DNA of 64,000 nt from Cognatiluteimonas profundi (lineage in GTDB: Bacteria > Pseudomonadota > Gammaproteobacteria > Xanthomonadales > Xanthomonadaceae): positions 88,170 to 152,169 of the forward strand of contig NZ_VKHQ01000001.1 in the NCBI RefSeq assembly GCF_009792795.1. Reading direction: 5' to 3'. The notes under the pieces are model-generated. The model was not told the DNA's origin and searched no databases. It saw only the letters and a list, made by a program, of their open reading frames with translations. Below, one piece after another: positions 28,333 to 40,312 of this stretch (position 1 is its first letter; each line of letters begins with the position of its first letter). The position numbers were made by a program, and so were the translations under genes.

Positions 28333-29480
28333 ACGCGTCTTGCCGCCGCCTCCTGCCCGTCGTCGTGTTGTTGCTGGCTGCCAAGCCTGCCTGGTCGCAA
28401 CAGCCCACTCCCGCCGCCACCCGCAGCGGCGGTGACATCTACGCGCAGTTCCGCGCGGGGCTGGCCGATCCCCATTGCGATCATGGCGGCAGCTCCCGCT
28501 GGCGTGGCCATTTCGCCGCCGCACCCGCCCGCCTCGCTGCGCCGAGCAGTGACGTGATGCCGCTGTTCGGTTATGTCGTCGATGCGGTCCGCGCCGCTGG
28601 CTTGCCCACCGAATACGCGCTGATCCCGTTCGTGGAAAGCGGATACAAGCCCGGCGCACGCAGCGCCGGCGGGCCGGCCGGGCTGTGGCAGATGATTGCC
28701 GTCACCGCGCGCGACCACGCCGTTCCGATCCGCGCCGGATACGACGGCCGGCTCTCGCCGGTGGACTCGACGCGGGCAGCGGTGCGTTACCTCAAGACCC
28801 TGCACGGCATGTTCGCCGGCGACTGGCGACTGGCCGTGATGGCCTACAACGCAGGCGAATACCGGGTTTTCAGTGCGCTGCGGCAAAGTGGCCAGGTCGC
28901 GCGCAGCGCCGACCCCGAAAAACTCACCAGCCTCTCCGGCATCACCCGTGCATACGTGCGCAAGCTGCATGCGCTGTCCTGCCTGTTCGACCAGGCCGAT
29001 GACGACAATGCGTGGTTGCAGGCACTGGATCGGCCGGTACCCATCCTCAGGGCCATCGCCGTTCCGCCCGGCACCACCAGCCTGCGCGCCTGGTCCGCCG
29101 TCAACGGATGGGACTCGGCCCAGATGCAGCGCCTCAACCCGGCCTTTGCCGACGGGCGCATCGCCTCGGCAGGCCATCCAGACATCCTCGCCCCCGCAGC
29201 AAGCACGTCGCCTGCCATGGGGGCTCCTGCCGGGCGCGACGGCGACGCAGGCTCCGCAGCTGCGCCCGACGCGGACAAGGCCACCCCGGTCGCGGCGATG
29301 GCAACTGCCGACAGTCCCGCGCGGCGCACGCATCGCGTCAGTCGTGGCGATTCGCTGCAGCGCATCGCGAAGCGCTACAAGGTCCGGCTGGGCGACCTGC
29401 TGCTGCTCAACGGCCTCGCCAGCCGCAGCGTGCTGCGTCCAGGCATGGTGCTGAAACTCGACGCCGCGCCCGGCGAGTAG
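28329..29480 (+). CDS. mltD: MltD-like lytic murein transglycosylase with LysM domain
   Basis: 383 residues. Signal peptide [17 protein letters not shown]. The family 1 transglycosylase core has the catalytic glutamate in [19 protein letters not shown], followed by [15 protein letters not shown] and [12 protein letters not shown]. After a proline/alanine linker, one LysM motif ([20 protein letters not shown]) binds glycan near the C terminus. E. coli MltD has two LysM domains and a lipobox; here a clear lipobox is missing. The gene is coupled to gloB as in many gammaproteobacteria. Confidence 0.92.
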   Translation: MNASCRRLLPVVVLLLAAKPAWSQQPTPAATRSGGDIYAQFRAGLADPHCDHGGSSRWRGHFAAAPARLAAPSSDVMPLFGYVVDAVRAAGLPTEYALIPFVESGYKPGARSAGGPAGLWQMIAVTARDHAVPIRAGYDGRLSPVDSTRAAVRYLKTLHGMFAGDWRLAVMAYNAGEYRVFSALRQSGQVARSADPEKLTSLSGITRAYVRKLHALSCLFDQADDDNAWLQALDRPVPILRAIAVPPGTTSLRAWSAVNGWDSAQMQRLNPAFADGRIASAGHPDILAPAASTSPAMGAPAGRDGDAGSAAAPDADKATPVAAMATADSPARRTHRVSRGDSLQRIAKRYKVRLGDLLLLNGLASRSVLRPGMVLKLDAAPGE

Positions 29481-29539
29481 CCCGCGACCGCCGCGGCGGG
29501 CACACTAGCGGCCTCGTTTCCCGGCACAACGGATACCCC

Positions 29540-30334
29540 ATGGGATTTTTGCAAGGCAAGCGCGCGTTGATCACCGGTGTCGCCAGCCAGCGCTCCATCG
29601 CCAACGGCATCGCCGAGGCCATGCGTCGCGAAGGCGCGGAACTGGCCTTCACCTACCAGACCGAAAAGCTCCGCTCGCGCGTCGAAGACGCCGCCAGCGA
29701 GTACGGATCGGACATCGTCCTGCCGCTGGACGTCGCCGACGACGCCCAGATCGAGGCGTGCTTCTCCGAACTCGGCAAGCGATGGGACGGCCTGGATATC
29801 CTGGTCCACTCGATCGGGTTCGCGCCACGCGAGGCGATCGAAGGCGCCTACCTGGATGGATTGACCCGCGAGAATTTCCGGATTGCCCACGACATTTCCG
29901 CATATTCGCTCTCGGCACTGGCCAAGGCGGCACGCCCGATGATGGCCGGGCGCAACGGCAGCATCCTGACGCTGAGCTACCTGGGCGCGGAGCGCGCGCT
30001 GGCCAACTACAACGTGATGGGCGTGGCCAAGGCCGCGCTGGAAGCCAGCGTGCGTTACCTGGCGCTCAACCTCGGCCCGGAAGGCACGCGCGTCAACGCG
30101 ATCTCCGCAGGGCCGATCAAGACGCTGGCCGCGGCCGGCATCGCGAACTTCCGCAAGATGCTGGGCCACTTCGAGGAATACGCGCCGCTGCACCGCAGCG
30201 TCACCATCGAGGACGTCGGCAATGTCGCCGCGTTCCTGTGTTCGGACCTGGCCGCCGGAATCACCGGCGAGGTCACCCATGTCGATGCGGGTTACAACAT
30301 CCTCGGCATGACCGGGATCGGCGAGACGCACTGA
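29540..30334 (+). CDS. fabI: Enoyl-ACP reductase FabI
   Basis: 264 residues. NADH-dependent reduction of trans-2-enoyl-ACP, the last step of fatty-acid elongation. The FabI cofactor loop is [18 protein letters not shown], and the catalytic Y147, Y157 and K164 lie in [19 protein letters not shown]. The tail [10 protein letters not shown] is standard. It is a separate transcription unit from the main fab cluster, ending in a strong terminator. Target of triclosan-type inhibitors in relatives. Confidence 0.97.
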   Translation: MGFLQGKRALITGVASQRSIANGIAEAMRREGAELAFTYQTEKLRSRVEDAASEYGSDIVLPLDVADDAQIEACFSELGKRWDGLDILVHSIGFAPREAIEGAYLDGLTRENFRIAHDISAYSLSALAKAARPMMAGRNGSILTLSYLGAERALANYNVMGVAKAALEASVRYLALNLGPEGTRVNAISAGPIKTLAAAGIANFRKMLGHFEEYAPLHRSVTIEDVGNVAAFLCSDLAAGITGEVTHVDAGYNILGMTGIGETH

Positions 30335-30357
30335 CCGTCGACCAGGATGCAGCCCAA

Positions 30358-30387
30358 CAAAAAGCCCGGCAATCGCCGGGCTTTTTG
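30358..30387. terminator. Bidirectional Rho-independent terminator between fabI and ppiD
   Basis: A perfect 13-bp inverted repeat with arm CAAAAAGCCCGGC, loop AATC and partner arm ending in TTTTTG. The A and T runs on both flanks let it stop transcripts from fabI (plus) and ppiD (minus). Confidence 0.93.
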
Positions 30388-30407
30388 TTGATGCGCTCGC
30401 CGCCGGC

Positions 30408-32387
30408 TCAGAGGCGATCCTCGGCGATCGTCACCACCGTGCGCTTGCGGAGCGCCTTGACCAGGCCTTCGACATCATCGGCGCCGGCCATCTCGGAGAG
30501 CTGCTGCTGGAGCGACGCCTTCTGGTCCGCGGAGGCTTCGGCCGGATCGCCGGGAATGACCTTGCTCACGGCAAAGACCACGGCGCGACCGTCTGCCAGG
30601 ATCGTCTTGCCGGGCGAGACCTTGCCCGGTGCCGGCGGCGGCACGTTGAAGATCGCATCGGCCGTCAGCTTGTCCGGAACGGGCGCGCCCCTCGGTACGG
30701 CGGGGACATCGCTGGCCGCCAGGTGTTGCGCGGCGGCCAGTTCCTTCAACGGCATCCCGGCACGGACCTGTGCCACCAGCTTGTCGGCGATGGCTGCCTG
30801 CGCCTTGGCCGCACGGTCGCCGCGGATCGAGGCGATGACACGCTGGCTGACCTGCGCCAGCGGCAGCTGGTGCGCCTGGGTGTGCTGCGCCACGCGGATC
30901 AGCACGCTGTGGTTGGGCCCCAGTTCGATGGGATCGCTGACGGTGCCGTCCTCGATCATCGATTCGGAAAACGCGACACGCTGCAGGGCGAGGTTCGCCG
31001 CGATGCCCGTGCCCTGGCCACGCGCGAACGGCCCGATCGTCTGCACCGGCAGGTTGGCCAGGCGCGCGGCCGGCACCAGGGTGGTCGGGTTCTTGTTGAT
31101 CTGGTCGACCAGCTTGCCAGTGAGGTCATTGAAGACCCGGTCGCGGTCCGCATCGGCCTGTTCGCGCGCCAGCTGCTCGCGCACCTGCTCGAAGGGCACC
31201 TGCTTGCCCGCCTTGATCTCGCGCAGCTGGATGACGTGCCAGCCGAATTCGGTCTTCACCGGCCCCCGGATCTCGCCGGCCTGCATGGCGTACAAGGCAT
31301 CCTCGAAGGGCTTGACCATCACGTCCTTCGCCACCCAGCCCAGGTCGCCGCCTGCGGCTTTTGATCCGGTGTCATCGGAATTGGCGCGCGCCAGTGCGGC
31401 GAAATCCGCACCCGGCTGCCGTGCCTGCTGGGCCAATGCCGCCGCCTTTGCCTCGGCCGCCTTCTGCTCGGCGGCGCTTGCCTTCGGATCGACCTTGATC
31501 AGGATGTGGGACGCCAGGCGCTGCTCCGGTTCACTGAAACGCGACTTTTCCTGCACATAGCGCTGGCGCAGCGCGTCGTCGTCAGCGGCGGCGGTGGCTG
31601 CAGGCAATGTCGCCCCGTTGATCTCCACATACTCCAGCGACACCGTTTCCGGCACGCGGTAGTCGGCGGCATGGCTGTCGTACCACTTCTGGATATCCAC
31701 TGCGCTGACCGGACCGGCATCGGGCGGTGGCGGTGGCAGCATGGCGAAGCTCACGTCGCGCTTCTCGCCGAGCAGCCTGAGAAGGCGCTGCAACTCCGAG
31801 GGGGTGACGAATGCGGTCTCGGCGACTGCCGCCGGGATCATCGATTGCTGCAGGCTGTCGCGCACTTCCTGCTCGAATTGCCGCGGCGTGCGCGACGGCG
31901 CCTGCGAGGTCAGTGCGAGCTGGTAGCGCTGCGGATTGAACTTGCCATCGACCTGGAAGGCCGGGATCTTTTCGATCTCGCGGCGCACCTGCGCGTCGCC
32001 GACCGCAACGCCGGCCCGCGCCGCCGTCATCGCCAGCACGCGCTGGTCGACCAGCGTGTCGAGCACCTTGCGCTTGTTACCGATGCTTTCGAACTCGCGC
32101 GGATCGAACTGCTCGCCCTGCTGCTGCCGTTGTTGCTGGCGTGATCGCTCGAACGCCGCGCGGAAATCCTCGGCGCTGATCTCGTCGCGCTGCCAGAGCA
32201 TGGTCAACGGCCACATCGCCGGGGCCGACGGCCACCAGGTCGGCGGCGCCTCGATCTTGGCGGCGAACGTGTCGTTGCGCTGGAACAGGTACTGCTCCAT
32301 CCCGAAGAAGGCGAATGGGACCACCAGCAGGCCGAGAATGGCGGTGGCGATCCAGCCGGATGTCTTGTCGCGGAGAGACTGCAGCAT
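30408..32387 (-). CDS. ppiD: Periplasmic folding chaperone / peptidyl-prolyl isomerase PpiD
   Basis: 659 residues. One N-terminal membrane anchor (WIATAILGLLVVPFAFFG) places the rest in the periplasm. A SurA-N-like helical region is followed by a parvulin PpiC domain (LASHILIKVDPKAS, ANSDDTGSKAAGGDLGWV, GPVKTEFGWHVIQLREI). A second, degenerate parvulin-like region occupies the C terminus. PpiD assists proteins leaving the SecYEG translocon. It lies downstream of hupB and two tRNAs, as hupB-ppiD in E. coli. Confidence 0.95.
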   Translation of the reverse strand: MLQSLRDKTSGWIATAILGLLVVPFAFFGMEQYLFQRNDTFAAKIEAPPTWWPSAPAMWPLTMLWQRDEISAEDFRAAFERSRQQQRQQQGEQFDPREFESIGNKRKVLDTLVDQRVLAMTAARAGVAVGDAQVRREIEKIPAFQVDGKFNPQRYQLALTSQAPSRTPRQFEQEVRDSLQQSMIPAAVAETAFVTPSELQRLLRLLGEKRDVSFAMLPPPPPDAGPVSAVDIQKWYDSHAADYRVPETVSLEYVEINGATLPAATAAADDDALRQRYVQEKSRFSEPEQRLASHILIKVDPKASAAEQKAAEAKAAALAQQARQPGADFAALARANSDDTGSKAAGGDLGWVAKDVMVKPFEDALYAMQAGEIRGPVKTEFGWHVIQLREIKAGKQVPFEQVREQLAREQADADRDRVFNDLTGKLVDQINKNPTTLVPAARLANLPVQTIGPFARGQGTGIAANLALQRVAFSESMIEDGTVSDPIELGPNHSVLIRVAQHTQAHQLPLAQVSQRVIASIRGDRAAKAQAAIADKLVAQVRAGMPLKELAAAQHLAASDVPAVPRGAPVPDKLTADAIFNVPPPAPGKVSPGKTILADGRAVVFAVSKVIPGDPAEASADQKASLQQQLSEMAGADDVEGLVKALRKRTVVTIAEDRL

Positions 32388-32463
32388 CGGGAAAGGGACT
32401 TGCGTTGGGCGAAGCCGCGCAGTTTAGCGCGCTTCAAGCCGCTGTCGCGCCGGGCGGCGGCCC

Positions 32464-32494
32464 AAAAAAGAAGGACGCCACCTGGGCGTCCTTC
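32464..32494 (-). terminator. Rho-independent terminator after the tRNA-Val/tRNA-Asp pair
   Basis: A 10-bp stem (arm GAAGGACGCC) with a short loop is followed on the minus strand by a run of six T. It ends the tRNA transcript just before ppiD. Confidence 0.88.
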
Positions 32495-32503
32495 GGTACA
32501 TCG

Positions 32504-32580
32504 TGGCGGAGTGGACGGGACTCGAACCCGCGACCTCCGGCGTGACAGGCCAGCATTCTAACCGACTGAACTACCACTCC
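32504..32580 (-). tRNA. tRNA-Asp (anticodon GTC)
   Basis: 77 nt. Minus-strand acceptor GGAGTGG pairs with CCACTCC; anticodon loop CTGTCAC; T arm GCGGGTTCGAGTCCCGT; encoded CCA. It follows tRNA-Val by 36 bases. Confidence 0.97.
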
Positions 32581-32616
32581 GCATTTTCGAACCTGTCCCT
32601 GCCGACACAGCGTGCT

Positions 32617-32691
32617 TGGTGGGTGCTGAGGGTTTCGAACCCCCGACCCTCTCCGTGTAAAGGAGACGCTCTACCGCTGAGCTAAGCACCC
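32617..32691 (-). tRNA. tRNA-Val (anticodon TAC)
   Basis: 75 nt. Minus-strand acceptor GGGTGCT pairs with AGCACCC; anticodon loop TTTACAC; T arm GGGGGTTCGAAACCCTC; encoded CCA. Confidence 0.97.
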
Positions 32692-32736
32692 TGTGAAGGC
32701 TTTTCCGGCGACATCAAGCCGCCGCCGGTGAGCCAA

Positions 32737-33009
32737 TTAGTTTACGGCATCCTTCAGGGCCTTGCCAGCCTTGAACGTCGGATTCTTCGACGCAGCGATG
32801 TTGATCGCATCGCCGGTACGCGGGTTGCGGCCGGTGCGGGCGCCACGGTCGCGCACGGTGAACGTGCCGAAGCCAACGAGGGTGACGGTGTCGCCCTTCT
32901 TCAGCGCCTTGGTGATCGCCCCGACCATCGCATCGACAGCGCGCGCTGCCTCGAGCTTGGACAGTTCGGCGGCATCAGCGACGGCATCGACGAATTCGGC
33001 TTTGTTCAT
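32737..33009 (-). CDS. hupB: DNA-binding protein HU (beta type)
   Basis: 90 residues, the standard HU length. [18 protein letters not shown] begins the dimerisation helices; [14 protein letters not shown] and [11 protein letters not shown] form the beta arm that grips DNA, and [18 protein letters not shown] closes the protein. It compacts and bends nucleoid DNA. It lies between lon and ppiD, the conserved gammaproteobacterial position. Confidence 0.97.
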   Translation of the reverse strand: MNKAEFVDAVADAAELSKLEAARAVDAMVGAITKALKKGDTVTLVGFGTFTVRDRGARTGRNPRTGDAINIAASKNPTFKAGKALKDAVN

Positions 33010-33214
33010 TACTGGACTCCCTGAGTGGAGCGTTGCTCCACTGGTGTGATTCGATAGGTTCGAGGATCGGGTCGATGTGCTGCGGTGAACGCAGATTGTC
33101 CCCGGTCGAGTGGCCGCGATGCACGATCATGCGCATCGCGGTTGCTCGTTATACCAGCCGCATTTTGACCACGCAACACGGAAACCAAGCTATGACGCGG
33201 GTTTCAGCCCGCGA

Positions 33215-35641
33215 TCAGTGCTTGACATCCAACGCGATGGCCGCGGCTGCCTCGCCTTCGCGGGATTGTTCGGGCACCGTCGCGGCAGCCGGCGGGCGTG
33301 GCGAGACCGGACGCTCCAGGGCCAGGTCGAGCACCTCATCGATCCAGCGCACCGGAACCAGCTTCATCTGCTGGGAGACCGACTTGGGGATGTCGACCAG
33401 GTCCTTGCGGTTTTCTTCCGGGATGATGACCGTGCGGATGCCACCGCGCATCGCCGCAAGCAGCTTTTCCTTGAGTCCGCCGATCGGCAGCACCCGGCCG
33501 CGCAAGGTGATCTCGCCCGTCATGGCCACGTCGGCGCGGACGGGAATGCGGGTCAGGGTCGACACCAGCGCGGTCGCCATGGCGATGCCCGCACTCGGGC
33601 CGTCCTTCGGCGTCGCACCCTCCGGGACGTGCAGGTGGACGTCCTGCTTGGCCAGGAAGTCCAGGTCGATGCCAAGGCGTTCGGTCCGTGCGCGCACCAC
33701 CGACAGCGCAGCCGACGCGGACTCCTTCATGACATCGCCGAGCTGGCCGGTCAGGATCAGCTGACCCTTGCCCGGCACCAGCGTGGATTCGATCTGCAGC
33801 AGGTCGCCACCGACTTCGGTCCATGCAAGTCCAGTGACCAGGCCGATCTCGTTTTCCGCTTCCGCGCGACCGAAGTCGAAGCGCTGCACGCCCAGGTACT
33901 TGTCGAGGTTCTTGGCGGTGACGTTGACCACCTTCGCCGCCTTGGCCTTCGGTCCGGCCAGCGCGATTTCCTTCACCACCTTGCGGCAGATCCGTGCGAT
34001 CTCGCGTTCGAGGTTGCGCACGCCGGATTCGCGCGTGTAGTAACGCACGATGCTCTGCACCGCCGATTCCGCGACCTTCAATTCGCCGGGCTTGAGTCCG
34101 TTGGCCTTGAGCTGCTTGGGCAGCAGGTAACGCATCGCGATGTTGATCTTTTCATCCTCCGTGTAGCCGGGGATGCGGATCACTTCCATGCGGTCGAGCA
34201 GCGGGCCGGGGATGTTGAGCGAATTCGACGTCGCCACGAACATCACCTCGGACAGGTCCAGATCGACCTCCAGGTAATGGTCGTTGAACGTGGAGTTCTG
34301 CTCGGGGTCCAGTACTTCGAGCAGCGCCGACGAGGGATCGCCGCGGAAGTCCATCGACATCTTGTCGATCTCGTCGAGCATGAACAGCGGATTCTTCGCG
34401 CCGGCCTTGTTGAGGTTCTGCACGATGCGCCCGGGCATGGAGCCGACGTAGGTGCGGCGGTGGCCGCGGATTTCCGCCTCGTCGCGCACGCCGCCAAGCG
34501 ACAGTCGCACGAACTTGCGATTGGTGGCCTTGGCGATGGACTGGCCCAGCGATGTCTTGCCCACGCCAGGCGGCCCGACCAGGCACAGGATCGCGCCCTT
34601 CATCTTCTGCACGCGCGTCTGCACCGCGAGGTATTCGAGGATGCGTTCCTTGACGCGCTCCAGGCCGTAATGATCGGCGTCCAGCACGTCCTGGGCGGCC
34701 TTGAGGTCCTTGCGGATCTTGGTGCGCTTCTTCCACGGCACGCCGAGCAGCCAGTCCAGGTAGTTGCGGACCACGGCCGCCTCGGCGGACATCGGCGACA
34801 TCTGCTTGAGCTTGTTGAGTTCGTTCTTCGCCTTCGCCTCGACCGGCTTGGGCATGCCGGCCTCGGCGATCCTGCGCGCCAGCTCGTCCACGTCGCTCGG
34901 CGATTCGTCGATGTCGCCCAGTTCCTTCTGGATCGCCTTCATCTGCTCGTTGAGGTAGTACTCGCGCTGGCTTTTTTCCATCTGCGACTTCACCCGGCCA
35001 CGGATGCGCTTTTCCATCTGCTGCACATCGATCTCGCCATCGACGAAGCCGACCAGCAACTCCAGACGCTCGCCGGTATCGATGCTGTCCAGCAGGCGCT
35101 GCTTGTCCGCCAGGCGCACCCCGAGGTGCGCGGCAATCGTGTCGGCCAGCCGGCTCGGGTCATCGATGCCCGCCAGCGTCTGCAACAGTTCCGGGGGGAG
35201 CTTGCGGTTGGTCTTGACGTACTGCTCGAACAACGTCATCAGCGATCGCGCGGTCGCCTCGATCTCACGCGCCTCGCGCGCCTGCGTCGAGGGCACGACC
35301 ACGGCATGGCCACTCAAGGTGCCGCCGCGCTCGGACACCTTGTCCACGCGCACGCGCTCCATTCCTTCGACCAGCACCTTGATCGTGCCGTCGGGGAGCT
35401 TGAGCAGTTGCAGCACGTTGGCGAGCGTGCCGATCTCGTAGAGGTCGGCCGCGACCGGATCGTCGGTCTCGGCGGATTTCTGCGCCACCAGCAGGATGCG
35501 CTTGTCCGATTCCATCGCCAGTTCCAGCGCGCGCACGGACTTGTCGCGTCCCACGAACAGCGGGATGACCATGTGGGGAAACACCACCACGTCGCGCAGT
35601 GGCAGCACCGGCAGGACGAGGGCTTCGGGATGGTCTGTCAT
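33215..35641 (-). CDS. lon: ATP-dependent protease Lon
   Basis: 808 residues. The N-terminal substrate-binding domain ([20 protein letters not shown]) is followed by the AAA+ module with Walker [14 protein letters not shown] and Walker [12 protein letters not shown]. The C-terminal peptidase has the catalytic serine in [12 protein letters not shown] and lysine in [13 protein letters not shown]. It degrades misfolded and regulatory proteins. Order tig-clpP-clpX-lon-hupB is conserved. A 276-base gap to clpX probably holds its own promoter; I could not assign a clear heat-shock promoter. Confidence 0.98.
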   Translation of the reverse strand: MTDHPEALVLPVLPLRDVVVFPHMVIPLFVGRDKSVRALELAMESDKRILLVAQKSAETDDPVAADLYEIGTLANVLQLLKLPDGTIKVLVEGMERVRVDKVSERGGTLSGHAVVVPSTQAREAREIEATARSLMTLFEQYVKTNRKLPPELLQTLAGIDDPSRLADTIAAHLGVRLADKQRLLDSIDTGERLELLVGFVDGEIDVQQMEKRIRGRVKSQMEKSQREYYLNEQMKAIQKELGDIDESPSDVDELARRIAEAGMPKPVEAKAKNELNKLKQMSPMSAEAAVVRNYLDWLLGVPWKKRTKIRKDLKAAQDVLDADHYGLERVKERILEYLAVQTRVQKMKGAILCLVGPPGVGKTSLGQSIAKATNRKFVRLSLGGVRDEAEIRGHRRTYVGSMPGRIVQNLNKAGAKNPLFMLDEIDKMSMDFRGDPSSALLEVLDPEQNSTFNDHYLEVDLDLSEVMFVATSNSLNIPGPLLDRMEVIRIPGYTEDEKINIAMRYLLPKQLKANGLKPGELKVAESAVQSIVRYYTRESGVRNLEREIARICRKVVKEIALAGPKAKAAKVVNVTAKNLDKYLGVQRFDFGRAEAENEIGLVTGLAWTEVGGDLLQIESTLVPGKGQLILTGQLGDVMKESASAALSVVRARTERLGIDLDFLAKQDVHLHVPEGATPKDGPSAGIAMATALVSTLTRIPVRADVAMTGEITLRGRVLPIGGLKEKLLAAMRGGIRTVIIPEENRKDLVDIPKSVSQQMKLVPVRWIDEVLDLALERPVSPRPPAAATVPEQSREGEAAAAIALDVKH

Positions 35642-35917
35642 GGGATCTCCGTTGCTGGCTGGCGTTCCGGGGCTGCGCGCAGATCGCGTCCGGCGGGCGT
35701 TTGCGCCCCACGCGATCCGGGTGACTGCACATTACCCTTGTGGGGGTAAAAACTGTGCATGAGCCCCGAGTCAGTGTGATGGGGGTGGCGTGAAGAGCAT
35801 ACAAGCCGCGCGTCGCCCTTCACGGGGCGACGTTGGCTGGTTGATGCGATATGTGACCGCAGCCGAGCTCAGCCTGGGCGGTCGTTGCCGTTCATCTGGC
35901 GGCAGGGGGCCGCAGGG

Positions 35918-37201
<1,284 letters not shown>

Positions 37202-37328
37202 TCCCCGTTACCTGTTGCAGCCGCGATTGCGGCCCGAGAATAGCACAGGGGCCCGGATTGCTCCGGGACCCGCAGGGCTGGGTGGAAAGGGTATGGAATC
37301 AGGCGCTTCTGGCGAGCTTGGATGGCGG

Positions 37329-37955
37329 TCAACCCGGCCGGATCGACTCTTCCGGACGACGCTCCAGGACCTCGTCGACCAGGCCGTAGTCGCGCGCGCC
37401 CTCAGCGCTCTTGAAGTTGTCGCGCTCGGTGTCGCGGGCGATCGTGTCGAGTGACTGCCCGGTGTGCTTGGACAGGATCTCGTTCAGGCGCTGGCGCATC
37501 GACAGGATCTCGCGCGCATGGATGTCGATGTCGGTCGCCTGGCCCTGGAATCCGCCGAGGGGCTGGTGGATCATCACCCGCGAATTGGGCAGCGCATAGC
37601 GCTTGCTCTTGGCGCCGGACGCCAGCAGCAGGGCGCCCATGCTGGCCGCCTGGCCAACGCAGATGGTGCTCACGTCCGGCTTGATGAACTGCATGGTGTC
37701 GTAGATCGCCATGCCGGCGGTAACGATGCCGCCCGGCGAATTGATATAGAGGCTGATGTCCTTTTCGGGATTCTCGGCCTCCAGGAACAGCATCTGCGCC
37801 ACGATCACGTTGGCGACGTGGTCGTCGATCCCGCCGACCAGGAAGATCACGCGCTCCTTGAGCAGGCGCGAATAGATGTCGTACGCGCGCTCGCCGCGGC
37901 TGGTCTGTTCGACCACCATCGGCACCAGGTTGAGTGCTTTGATCTCGTTGCTCAT
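37329..37955 (-). CDS. clpP: ClpP protease subunit
   Basis: 208 residues from the ATG at 37955; an in-frame ATG at 37994 would overlap the tig stop but add 13 atypical residues. The catalytic triad is S105 ([14 protein letters not shown]), H130 ([11 protein letters not shown]) and D179 (RDTERDNF). The N-terminal processed segment [19 protein letters not shown] is typical. It forms the tetradecameric chamber fed by ClpX. Confidence 0.98.
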   Translation of the reverse strand: MSNEIKALNLVPMVVEQTSRGERAYDIYSRLLKERVIFLVGGIDDHVANVIVAQMLFLEAENPEKDISLYINSPGGIVTAGMAIYDTMQFIKPDVSTICVGQAASMGALLLASGAKSKRYALPNSRVMIHQPLGGFQGQATDIDIHAREILSMRQRLNEILSKHTGQSLDTIARDTERDNFKSAEGARDYGLVDEVLERRPEESIRPG

Positions 37956-37990
37956 GGCGTTCTCGGGGCTCGTGTCGGTTGAAGCGGCGA

Positions 37991-39295
37991 TCAAGCCGGC
38001 TGGCCGATCGCCTCCTGGAAGGATAGTGCCTGCTCGGTGTGCCGGGCGCGCTCGGCGATCCAGTCGATCACCTGCTCCTCCATCACCCGCGATTGCAGTC
38101 CAGACATCAACTGGGGATCGTTGCGGTACAACTCAATGACCTGACGCGGCTCTTCGTACGTCGATGCGATCAGGCGCAGGGTTTCGTTGACCCGCTTGGG
38201 GTCCAGCATCAGCTCGTTGCGACGGGCGACCTCGCCGACGAGCATGCCGACCAGCACGCGCTTGCGTGCGGCGTCCATGAACATCTCATGGGCGTCGGCC
38301 GGCATTTCGCCGACGTTGCCCTGGCGCCGGGCCTGCTCGAACGCCTGCTGGGCCATCTGCCGGGCTTCGTTCTCCACGACCCGCGGCGGCAGTTCCACCT
38401 GCGCGTAGGCCGCGATCAGCTGCTCGCCGACCTCGCGACGCAGCCTGCCCATCAGGGCACCCTTGAGCTCACGCTCCAGGTTGCTGCGGATCTCGGCCCT
38501 GAACTGCTCCGTTTCGCCGCTCTTGACGCCGAAGCTGCGGATGAAGGCCTCGTCGACCTCGGGCATCACCGGCTCGGAAACCTGTTCGGCCTTCAGGTGG
38601 ACCTGGACCGTGCGGCCGGCCAGCTGCGGCACCCGCCATTCGGCCGGAAACGCCACCTCGATCGACTTCTCGTCGCCGGCCTTCATCCCAGCCAGCGCGG
38701 ATTCGATTTCGGCCAGCATGCTGCCGGCGCCGATGACGGCAACGCCTTTTTCGGTGCCTTCGGCCGGAATCCGCTCGTCACCGGCCTGCGACCAGGTTTC
38801 CAGGTCGACGGCATCGCCCTGCTGGGCGACGCGCGTGACGGCGGTCCAGCTGCGGCGCTGCATGCGCAGGTTGTCGATCATGCGATCGATGTCGGCGTCG
38901 TTGATCTCGGCGGTATGGCGGACGATTTCGAGCTTCTCGATGTCGATGTCGCCAAACTCGGGCATCACCTCGAAGGTCGCCACGTAGGCCATCTCGCCCT
39001 CGCCCGCCTCGGACGGCTGGATCTGCGGGTTTCCCGCCAGGCGCAGCGCGTTGTCGCGGATGGCGCTGTCGAATCCCTCGCGCAGCAGCCCATCCAGCAC
39101 TTCGGCGCGAACCTGCTGGCCGTAGCGCTGCTCGACGACCTTCGTCGGCACCTTTCCGGGGCGGAATCCCTTGATGCGCGCCGTGCGGGCGATTTCGCGG
39201 AGACGCCCGCCCACCTGGCTCTCAATGGCCTCCGCCGGGAGGCGCAGGGTCATTCGACGCTCGAGGTTGCCAATGGATTCGACCTGGACTTGCAT
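37991..39295 (-). CDS. tig: Trigger factor
   Basis: 434 residues from the ATG at 39295. The ribosome-binding signature is [19 protein letters not shown] near residues 38-56. A central FKBP-like prolyl isomerase region ([20 protein letters not shown]) and a long helical C-terminal arm region follow. It folds nascent chains at the ribosome exit. First gene of the tig-clpP-clpX-lon block. Confidence 0.97.
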   Translation of the reverse strand: MQVQVESIGNLERRMTLRLPAEAIESQVGGRLREIARTARIKGFRPGKVPTKVVEQRYGQQVRAEVLDGLLREGFDSAIRDNALRLAGNPQIQPSEAGEGEMAYVATFEVMPEFGDIDIEKLEIVRHTAEINDADIDRMIDNLRMQRRSWTAVTRVAQQGDAVDLETWSQAGDERIPAEGTEKGVAVIGAGSMLAEIESALAGMKAGDEKSIEVAFPAEWRVPQLAGRTVQVHLKAEQVSEPVMPEVDEAFIRSFGVKSGETEQFRAEIRSNLERELKGALMGRLRREVGEQLIAAYAQVELPPRVVENEARQMAQQAFEQARRQGNVGEMPADAHEMFMDAARKRVLVGMLVGEVARRNELMLDPKRVNETLRLIASTYEEPRQVIELYRNDPQLMSGLQSRVMEEQVIDWIAERARHTEQALSFQEAIGQPA

Positions 39296-39802
39296 ACCCA
39301 CTCCTGCCACCACAGCCTGGCTGCGGCACTGTTGAAATTTGTCGGGCGCGGCACTGCCCGACGGGCAATGCGGAGCGAACGGCGGAACGCGATAGTTTGG
39401 CTGATCGGGCGCCCCGCCGCCAGCGACGGGAGTGCCGGGGGTGACGCGAACCCGCCGCAGGGCGATTCGGATGACTCGGCGCGGCGGGAATCGGGGGTCA
39501 GTCGTTGGTGGGGTTTACCGCTCGTATCCGGGTGCCCCAGCGCGCGACGGCGCGGCGGGATTGGGGCCAGTTTCGCTGGCGGGTGTTACCGCTCGTGTCC
39601 GGGTGCCCCAGCGCGCGGCGGAGCGGCGGGATTGGGGCCGGTTTCGCGGGCGGGTGTTACCGCTCGTATCTGAGTGCCCCAGCGCGCGACGGCGCGGCGG
39701 GATTGGGGCCAGTTTCGCTGGCGGGTGTTACCGCTCGTGTCCGGGTGCCCCAGCGCGCGACGGCGCGGCGGGCTTTTTTTGTTGCCGTTTTCCCGTTCCG
39801 CG
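39296..39802. other. Intergenic region between tig and tRNA-Leu
   Basis: About 500 bases without a gene. The first ~220 bases are the upstream region of tig, with no promoter I can assign with confidence. From 39515 it is filled by the 71-bp tandem repeat listed separately, ending in a T run at 39773-39779. Open frames through the repeats are by-products of high G+C. Confidence 0.7.
39515..39776. repeat. 71-bp tandem repeat, about 3.7 copies
   Basis: Units begin TTACCGCTCG at 39515, 39586, 39657 and 39728, an exact 71-base spacing. Each unit contains GGTGCCCCAGCGCGC and GGGATTGGGGCC, with a few base changes (third-unit TGAGTGCC, second-unit GCGGAG). 71 is not a multiple of three, so it is not a coding repeat. 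The last copy is cut and runs into GGCTTTTTTTG. Origin unknown. Confidence 0.92.
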
Positions 39803-39887
39803 TGGTGCGAAAGGCGGGACTCGAACCCGCACGCCTTGCGGCACTGGCACCTAAAGCCAGGGCGTCTACCAATTCCGCCACTTTCGC
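39803..39887 (-). tRNA. tRNA-Leu (anticodon TAG)
   Basis: 85-nt class II tRNA. Minus-strand acceptor GCGAAAG; anticodon loop TTTAGGT; T arm GCGGGTTCGAGTCCCGC; encoded CCA. Confidence 0.96.
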
Positions 39888-40020
39888 GCGAGCCGGATTC
39901 TACGGCAGCGGCGTCGAGCCGTCCGTCGCGCGCGGCCGCATCCGACGACTGGACAGCACGCGGGGTTCGCCACAAAAGAAAAAGGCACCGGGACGTGGAT
40001 CCAGGTGCCTGTTTCGGGAT

Positions 40021-40096
40021 TGGTGGGCCGTCAAGGATTCGAACCTTGGACCTATTGATTAAGAGTCAACTGCTCTACCAACTGAGCTAACGGCCC
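40021..40096 (-). tRNA. tRNA-Lys (anticodon CTT)
   Basis: 76 nt. Minus-strand acceptor GGGCCGT; D arm AGCTCAGTTGGTAGAGC; anticodon loop CTCTTAA; T arm CAAGGTTCGAATCCTTG; encoded CCA. Confidence 0.97.
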
Positions 40097-40130
40097 GAAA
40101 CACGTGAAAATTATAGCAAAACTCAACAAA

Positions 40131-40207
<77 letters not shown>

Positions 40208-40265
40208 CACTGGAACTTTCGACAGCTAAGGGCCCTGCAACCCGCCACGCATGTTACCCGCGACT

Positions 40266-40312
40266 TGGCGCGCCCGGCAGGAGTCGAACCTGCAACCACC
40301 GGCTTAGAAGGC
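40266..40312 (-). repeat. Displaced 3' half of tRNA-Arg(TCT): outer attachment site of a mini-island
   Basis: 47 bases identical to 42094-42140, the 3' part of the intact tRNA-Arg gene, from CCA through the T arm to the anticodon loop (TTAGAAGGC). Sequence diverges immediately after. This is the standard footprint of site-specific insertion into a tRNA 3' end. Confidence 0.93.

Noticed and set aside
29012..30334. Upstream extension of fabI overlapping mltD
   Set aside because: The extension has no FabI similarity; the ATG at 29540 gives the standard enzyme.
33110..35749. Very long plus-strand open frame across the lon gene
   Set aside because: Histidine/arginine-rich translation without family character; it is the antisense shadow of lon caused by high G+C.
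35642..35917. Heat-shock sigma-32 promoter for lon
   Set aside because: C-rich -10-like text exists but no convincing -35 at proper spacing.
39515..39776. CRISPR array
   Set aside because: Repeats are directly adjacent with no spacers, and there are no cas genes.
39728..39779. Rho-independent terminator at the end of the 71-bp repeats
   Set aside because: A T run follows GC-rich text on the plus strand, but the stem is broken by internal mismatches and no plus-strand gene needs it.
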